Below, piece by piece: positions 21,471 to 26,343 of a stretch of 26,343 bases of DNA; position 1 is the first letter of the stretch, and every line of letters begins with the position of its first letter. Below the pieces are notes generated by a model. The model saw only the letters and a list, made by a program, of their open reading frames with translations. It had not been told where the DNA came from and searched no databases. The position numbers were made by a program, and so were the translations under genes. This DNA comes from JAJYTL01 sp046705265 (GTDB lineage Bacteria; Pseudomonadota; Alphaproteobacteria; Ferrovibrionales; Ferrovibrionaceae): assembly GCA_046705265.1 (NCBI GenBank), contig JBJKQL010000011.1, positions 1 through 26,343 on the forward strand. Direction: 5' to 3'.

Positions 21471-24308
21471 GTGAAGGACTTTGTCGCAACACCTACCTTC
21501 GCTATGGTTGCCGTGCAAAAGACGACCGCTGTTACAGACGCGAGAGCCGCACCAACGGGCGACGCGGCGGCACAGATTGTCGCGCCTTCGCGGATGCTGG
21601 ATGACGCTCTTGAAAGCGCCGGCGCTTGGATGTGGGAGACCGATTCCACCCATCGCTTCAGCGTGATCGTCGGTCCGATCGAGCAGATATCGAGCCTCCG
21701 CGCCGCCGCACTGGTCGGCAAACCGATCAAGAGTGTAGTTGACCAGTCTGACGATTCCCACACGCCCCATTATCTCGAGCTCATGGAAGCGCGCAAGCCG
21801 TTTCGCGACGTCATCACGACGATCAGGACACCAACCGCTCGCCGCTGGCTCAAAGCCAGCGGCAAGCCGCTCAACGACGCGGCAGGCACATTTCAAGGTT
21901 ATCGTGGGGTCGCCGTTGACATAACTGAGCAGATCACGCACGAGTGCTCCACCCTGGCGGCGGAGCGTTATCTTTTGGATGCGATCGAGCTTCTTCCGTC
22001 AAGTATCGTCCTATGCGACGCCGAAGACCGCATTGTTCTCTACAACGGCTCGACCAAGCAGATCGTCCCGAGTGGCGGCCAGATGCCAGTGATCGGCATG
22101 CGGTTCGAGGATCTCCTGCGCGCCCATGTCGGGAGCGGTCTCTTGCCCGCCGCCAATGCAGATCCCGAAAGATGGATTACGGAACGAATGGCCGAGCACC
22201 GATCCGGCAACACCAATAATATCTACAACTACAGCGACGGCCGCTGGGTTCAGATTATCGAACGACGCACCTCGAACCATGGCATTATCGGCATCCGCCA
22301 TGACATTACAGAACAAAAAAGACGCGAACTGGAGCTGGAGGAACTCAGCGAAACGCTACGCCAGAGCGAGGAGCATCTTAAGCATGCGCAACACATCTCT
22401 GGCGTCGGCAGCGTGGAGCGTGACCTCAACACGGGTATCATCAAATGGTCCGAAGAATGTTGCCGCATCTTTTCCTATGATCCGGGGCAGCGGCCCCCGA
22501 AACCCCACGAATTTCTTGCCCTGATCCACCCTGCCGATCGCAACAAATATAAAGCCAGCATGCTCGCGTCGGAACGAGGCTCTGCTTCAGAGCCGCTCGA
22601 GTTCCGAGTTCCTCAGACCGATGGCTCAGTGCGATGGATTTATTGCGAATCCTCCGTCCGTCTCGACGCAAATGGGAAGCCAACCAAACGCATCGCCGCG
22701 TATCGCGACGTGACCGAAGAACGGAAGACCCGCGAAGCGCTGAAGTCCATGGCCGAGAACCTACGTCACGGGCAGGAGGTTCTCGCGCTAGCGCAGCGTG
22801 CCGCCCGCATGGGGAGCATCGAACGCGACATCCTGTCCGGAGAGGTCACTTGGTCCGAGGAGACCTACCGCATCTTCGGCCGCGATCGAAACCTGCACGC
22901 GCCGCGGCGGGCCGAGATGCTGACGCTGTTCCATCCCGAAGATGCCGCAAAGTACGAAAGGGTCATGGCGGCCTCCGAAAATGGCGCACCGGTATCCAAT
23001 GTCCTCCTTCGGATTATCCGCCCGGACGGCGCCCTTCGGCTTCTCGAGCTCAACGCTATCGTCCTTTTCGACGACGACGGGATAGCACGCCGGCGCATCA
23101 GCGCCTATCGCGATGTCACCGAGGAACACGAATCGCGCAAGGCCCTCCAATCGATGACAGAAAATTTACGCCGCAGCCGCGAGATCCTGGCACAAGCTCA
23201 GCGGCTCGCGCGAATGGGCAGCGACTACCGAGATTTACGCGACGTCGGCTTCTCGCTTGGTGATGCGATCGAGTGGTCCGACATGAATTATGAAATCTTC
23301 GGCGTTGATAAAGAGACTTTCGTTGCGACGAACGAGAACTTTCTTGAGCTGGTTCATCCCGACGACCGCGACCTTATCATCCGGAATTGGGCCGATGTCA
23401 TCGAAGGAAAGGTTCCGAAGCCTTTCGAATATCGTGTCATTCGCCCCGATGGCGCGCTCCGCTACATTTATCGCGAGACGGCGACGACATGCGATGAAAG
23501 CGGCAAGTCACTCCATATGATCGGCATCATCCACGACATCACGGAACAGCGGGCGGCAGCGGCGGAGTTGAGGCGAAAGACGCTCGAACTTGAGGAAATA
23601 AACAAAGAGCTGCATCGCTCCAACGCCGAACTCGAACAGTTTGCGTACGTAGCGTCGCACGATCTTCAGGAGCCGCTACGCATGGTGGCGAGCTATTGTC
23701 AGCTTCTGCAGCGCCGCTACAAGGAAAAGCTCGGTGCCGACGCTGACGAATTTATCGGCTACGCCATCGACGGCTCGCGCCGCATGCAACAGCTGATCAA
23801 CGACCTCCTGAGCTATTCTCGAGTCGGCCGCAAGGGTAGTGATTTCGAGACCTTGGACTTCTCGGAAGTGATCAACGAGGCACTCAGAAACCTTCGTGTC
23901 GCAATCGCCGAGAGCGGCGCCACGATCGAGATCGCCAACATGCCAAAAATCGTCGGCGCCCGTCTCCTGCTTACACAGCTCATTCAGAATTTAGTCGGCA
24001 ATGCAATTAAGTTCCACCGCGACGGCGTTTCTCCCATCGTGCACGTCACTGCCTCGCGGGAGGAGGCGTCGTGGCACATCGCCGTCGAGGACAATGGCAT
24101 CGGAATCGAACAAAACTATCTCGACCGGGTATTCCTAATCTTTCAACGCTTGCATGAACGCGACAAATACGCCGGCACGGGAATCGGCCTTGCGATCGCT
24201 AAAAAGGTGATCGAATATCACAATGGACGAATTTGGATCGAATCGACACCAGGCCAGGGCAGCCGGTTCCACTTTACTTTGCCCGCCGCGGCCGAAAACG
24301 GAGCTTGA
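21471..24308 (+). CDS. Multi-PAS sensor histidine kinase with three tandem 135-residue PAS repeats
   Basis: The 945-residue protein has no membrane segment, so it is a cytoplasmic sensor. Its order is PAS (about 45-150, ending VAVDITEQ), PAS (about 160-285, ending IRHDITEQ), then three similar PAS_3-type repeats beginning LRQSEEHLKHAQHISGVGSV at 296, LRHGQEVLALAQRAARMGSI at 431 and LRRSREILAQAQRLARMGSD at 566. A coiled coil follows (700-722), then a dimerisation domain with His730 in ASHDLQEPLR and a catalytic domain with N-box QNLVGNAIKFH, G1 VEDNGIGIE and G2 YAGTGIGLAIAKK. The ASHDLQEPLR H-box is common in phytochrome-like kinases that pair with stand-alone receivers, as the next gene is. 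The start is GTG 21471; ATG 21504 is possible. The ligand is unknown, and no heme-binding His is obvious to me. Confidence 0.88.
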   Translation: MKDFVATPTFAMVAVQKTTAVTDARAAPTGDAAAQIVAPSRMLDDALESAGAWMWETDSTHRFSVIVGPIEQISSLRAAALVGKPIKSVVDQSDDSHTPHYLELMEARKPFRDVITTIRTPTARRWLKASGKPLNDAAGTFQGYRGVAVDITEQITHECSTLAAERYLLDAIELLPSSIVLCDAEDRIVLYNGSTKQIVPSGGQMPVIGMRFEDLLRAHVGSGLLPAANADPERWITERMAEHRSGNTNNIYNYSDGRWVQIIERRTSNHGIIGIRHDITEQKRRELELEELSETLRQSEEHLKHAQHISGVGSVERDLNTGIIKWSEECCRIFSYDPGQRPPKPHEFLALIHPADRNKYKASMLASERGSASEPLEFRVPQTDGSVRWIYCESSVRLDANGKPTKRIAAYRDVTEERKTREALKSMAENLRHGQEVLALAQRAARMGSIERDILSGEVTWSEETYRIFGRDRNLHAPRRAEMLTLFHPEDAAKYERVMAASENGAPVSNVLLRIIRPDGALRLLELNAIVLFDDDGIARRRISAYRDVTEEHESRKALQSMTENLRRSREILAQAQRLARMGSDYRDLRDVGFSLGDAIEWSDMNYEIFGVDKETFVATNENFLELVHPDDRDLIIRNWADVIEGKVPKPFEYRVIRPDGALRYIYRETATTCDESGKSLHMIGIIHDITEQRAAAAELRRKTLELEEINKELHRSNAELEQFAYVASHDLQEPLRMVASYCQLLQRRYKEKLGADADEFIGYAIDGSRRMQQLINDLLSYSRVGRKGSDFETLDFSEVINEALRNLRVAIAESGATIEIANMPKIVGARLLLTQLIQNLVGNAIKFHRDGVSPIVHVTASREEASWHIAVEDNGIGIEQNYLDRVFLIFQRLHERDKYAGTGIGLAIAKKVIEYHNGRIWIESTPGQGSRFHFTLPAAAENGA

Positions 24309-24310
24309 CC

Positions 24311-24766
24311 ATGATCCTACGTCGCCCGATTGAAATCCTTCTTGTAGAAGACAACCCCGGAGATGCCCGGTTGACGCGGGAGGCGCTGCACGAAGGTCGT
24401 CTTCTGAACAATCTGCATCACGTGAGGGATGGCGTCGAAGCGCTGGCCTTTCTCAAACGCGAAGCAGCACACGAAAATGCGCCGCTCCCGGATCTAATGC
24501 TTCTCGATCTGAACCTACCACGCAAGGACGGGCGCGAGGTCTTGGCCGAGATCAAGCAAGATCCCCGATTCCAGAAAATTCCGGTCGTCGTTCTTACCTC
24601 CTCTGAAGCCGAGCAGGATATCCTACGAAGCTATGAACTACACGCGAACTGCTACATCACGAAGCCGGTCGAGTTTGAAAAGTTTCTGTCGATCGTTCGC
24701 GTAATCGAGGACTTTTGGCTGCAGGTGGTGACCCTTCCCGGGCACAGCCAGCCGGCGACAATCTAA
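24311..24766 (+). CDS. Stand-alone response regulator receiver protein (Rcp1-like)
   Basis: The 151-residue protein is a single receiver domain with acidic pair Glu13-Asp14 (LVEDNPGDARLT), phosphoacceptor Asp66 in LMLLDLNLPRKDG, Thr96 in VVLTSSEAE and Lys118 in ITKPVEF. No output domain is present. The VEDNPGD start and the extended loop between strands are typical of Rcp1-like regulators encoded beside phytochrome-type kinases. ATG 24311 lies two bases after the kinase stop, with GGAG eight bases upstream, so translation is coupled. It likely receives phosphate from His730 of the kinase and passes it on or acts as a sink; the downstream partner is unknown. Confidence 0.9.
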   Translation: MILRRPIEILLVEDNPGDARLTREALHEGRLLNNLHHVRDGVEALAFLKREAAHENAPLPDLMLLDLNLPRKDGREVLAEIKQDPRFQKIPVVVLTSSEAEQDILRSYELHANCYITKPVEFEKFLSIVRVIEDFWLQVVTLPGHSQPATI

Positions 24767-24793
24767 ATCCGGGTCGGGACGAAGGATGCGACC

Positions 24794-25981
24794 TTGAACA
24801 ACCTCGCCGCACATACGGTACCGCGCGGCGCCTTGCGCATTCTTCTGGTCGAAGACAACCCTGGCGATGCCCGCCTGACGCACGAATTGCTACGTGACGT
24901 ACACGATTTTGCCTTCGAGATGGTACATGTTTCGAACTTCGAGCGCGCGCTCGCGGCTTTGGCGGAAGGTCAGTTTGACATAGTGCTTCTCGATCTCTCG
25001 CTTGGCGATTCGAGCGGAATCGAGACGGTCAAGCGCCTCTACGCCTCCGAGCCGACGGTGCCGATGATCGTATTGAGCGGCATGGAAAACGATGGTGTCG
25101 CGATGAGTGCCCTGCAAGAGGGTGCCCAGGACTATCTGGTTAAAGGACAAGGCGACGGCGATCTGATCAAGCGCGCTATCCACTACGCGATAGAGCGCAA
25201 GAGCGTCGAGGTCCAGCTGCTTGCCGCGAAGAATAGCGCCGAGGCCGCGAGTCGCGCCAAGTCGGAATTCCTCGCCAATGTCAGTCATGAATTGCGCACG
25301 CCGCTGAATGCGATCATCGGCTTTTCCGAAATCCTGAAACAGGAGTTGCGCGGCCCCTTAGGCCACCCGGCCTATCTTGATTATGTCCAGGACATTCACG
25401 AAAGCGGTACGCATCTTCTCAACGTCATCAATGATATTCTCGATCTTTCGAAGATCGAGATCGGCCACCTTACCTTGAAGGAGGTTTCCACCAATCTTCG
25501 CCAAGTCATCGAATCGTGCCTCCGCATCATGCAGGCGCGCGCGGTTCAGGCCAATATCGAGCTGACGGCGAAGATTTCACCTAATTTGCCGATGTTGAAC
25601 GCCGACGACTGCATGCTGAAGCAGGTAATTTTGAATTTGTTGTCGAATGCGGTCAAATTTACCCCGGAGGGGGGCGTCGTGACGGTCACATGCGGCGTCA
25701 ATAAAGATGCCGCGATTTTCGTTCATATCGCAGACACAGGAATCGGTATCGCACCCGAGGATATTGACAGGGCCATGTTACCCTTCGTGCAGATCGATAG
25801 TTCTCTGCAACGGAGATACCCGGGCACGGGTCTTGGCCTGCCGCTTGCCCGCTCGATGATCGAACTTCATGGGGGCCATCTCGAAATAAAGAGCACCGCC
25901 GGCGCCGGCACGACGGTGACCGTCAACTTCCCGGCTAGCCGCAACGTCGCGGACGTGCCCGTCTGCGCATCCTCCGGCTAA
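24794..25981 (+). CDS. Receiver-histidine kinase hybrid (N-terminal REC, HisKA, HATPase)
   Basis: The 395-residue protein has an N-terminal receiver domain (about 14-130) with Glu20-Asp21, Asp67 in FDIVLLDLSLGD and Lys117 in YLVKGQGD. A helical linker leads to HisKA with His165 in FLANVSHELRTPLNAIIGFS, and a HATPase domain has NLLSNAVKF, ADTGIGIAPED and GTGLGLPLA. A kinase driven by its own N-terminal receiver can act as a second step of a relay. Start TTG 24794 is chosen because AAGGA lies seven bases upstream and no in-frame ATG or GTG exists between it and the preceding stop. The nearby ATG 24786 is out of frame and ends at once. The receiver opens with the same VEDNPGDARLT as the preceding regulator, suggesting an old duplication. 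The gap between them is 27 bases. Confidence 0.88.
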   Translation: MNNLAAHTVPRGALRILLVEDNPGDARLTHELLRDVHDFAFEMVHVSNFERALAALAEGQFDIVLLDLSLGDSSGIETVKRLYASEPTVPMIVLSGMENDGVAMSALQEGAQDYLVKGQGDGDLIKRAIHYAIERKSVEVQLLAAKNSAEAASRAKSEFLANVSHELRTPLNAIIGFSEILKQELRGPLGHPAYLDYVQDIHESGTHLLNVINDILDLSKIEIGHLTLKEVSTNLRQVIESCLRIMQARAVQANIELTAKISPNLPMLNADDCMLKQVILNLLSNAVKFTPEGGVVTVTCGVNKDAAIFVHIADTGIGIAPEDIDRAMLPFVQIDSSLQRRYPGTGLGLPLARSMIELHGGHLEIKSTAGAGTTVTVNFPASRNVADVPVCASSG

Positions 25982-26343
25982 AGTTCGGCGGTTCCACCTC
26001 CGCCTTAACCTACTGGTCGGCGAGATGGGTCGTTTCGCGGTGAACCTTCAGCTGCCGGTATTCGGCACTAAAGACGGTCACAAGCATTCCGCATACATCG
26101 AAGCACGCGCCGATCGGATCAGCGGCGCAAGCAAGCCATTAGCGGACCGCCAATCGTGCCCAATGCGGCGCCCCGAAGACGATATGATTGCTAGGGCGCC
26201 TTACGCGAAAACGCAAAACACCCCCCAGAAGTTCGAGCCGAGACGGCACCCTTAGCGGCTATAGCGAGATTACTAAAGACGAAGCAGCTCGCTTATCGCA
26301 CCGCAGTTTTGACCGAACCGCCCGGTCCCGGCCGTTCGGTGAC
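25982..26343. other. Right-end region without a recognisable gene
   Basis: About 360 bases after the hybrid kinase. A 76-codon open frame at 26025-26255 begins at an ATG with a weak GGCGAG upstream, but its sequence is basic, lacks motifs and has no detectable family, so I do not call it a gene. An inverted repeat sits at 26312-26340. The window ends before any following gene. Confidence 0.4.
26312..26340. repeat. Inverted repeat, possible hairpin or operator
   Basis: ACCGAAC (26312-26318) and GTTCGGT (26334-26340) are perfect complements flanking a GC-rich 15-base centre with a smaller CCGG-TC-CCGG symmetry. It could be a terminator stem for the signalling operon (no T-run is seen before the window ends) or an operator for the next gene. 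Confidence 0.3.

Noticed and set aside
24306..24319. FNR-like sequence TTGACCATGATCCT before the response regulator
   Set aside because: It matches only eight of ten positions, and lies on the kinase stop and the regulator start codon with no room for a promoter role; likely chance.
26025..26255. 76-codon open frame near the right end
   Set aside because: Weak ribosome binding site, composition unlike the neighbouring genes' products and no motif; not supported as a gene.
1..26343. CRISPR arrays, tRNA or rRNA genes, toxin-antitoxin pairs
   Set aside because: Looked for by eye: no regularly spaced direct repeats, no cloverleaf or rRNA-like segments and no small paired toxin-type genes were seen.

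Overview
The window looks like a chromosomal segment of a GC-rich alphaproteobacterium. The evidence is the gene families present (Anbu operon, UbiTUV, long-Q-loop CydA with CydX, many short stand-alone receiver domains) and the codon usage. I cannot name the genus from sequence alone; Rhodospirillales or Hyphomicrobiales are my guesses.

Layout, left to right. (1) Positions 1-820 hold a left-truncated IS630-family insertion sequence whose transposase keeps its DDE residues but has lost its N-terminal part. (2) Positions 1161-5123 (+) are the conserved Anbu operon: circularly permuted ATP-grasp protein, alpha-E protein, transglutaminase-like protease and the proteasome-like peptidase Anbu. The alpha-E gene is cut by one in-frame TAG codon. 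(3) Positions 5146-9169 (-) are ubiT-ubiU-ubiV-hemN, joined by ATGA overlaps, for oxygen-independent ubiquinone and heme synthesis. (4) Divergent from it are a hemerythrin-like protein (+), then a VOC protein (-) and a Crp/Fnr-family regulator (-). (5) Positions 11641-14280 (+) are a three-gene cassette: two different 2OG-Fe(II) oxygenases and a tandem Rid-fold protein. (6) Positions 14377-21143 (-) are cydDC and cydAB plus two small membrane proteins, one a CydX with an N-terminal extension. (7) Positions 21471-25981 (+) are a signalling cluster: a multi-PAS histidine kinase with three 135-residue tandem PAS repeats, a stand-alone response regulator, and a receiver-kinase hybrid.

The unifying feature is a set of FNR/Dnr-type palindromes (TTGAY-N4-RTCAA). 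There are five perfect ones, upstream of hemN, ubiT, the hemerythrin gene, the dioxygenase cassette and cydA. A sixth, one base off, lies at the regulator's own start. The local Crp/Fnr protein has the E-xx-SR recognition-helix signature that reads such sites, but it lacks the N-terminal cysteines of an Fe-S oxygen sensor. Regions 3-6 therefore read as one low-oxygen (or NO/redox) regulon covering quinone, heme, high-affinity oxidase and an uncharacterised oxygenase/Rid pathway. That cassette is the best candidate for an undescribed system. Its link to quinone or respiratory chemistry is inference from regulation and location only.
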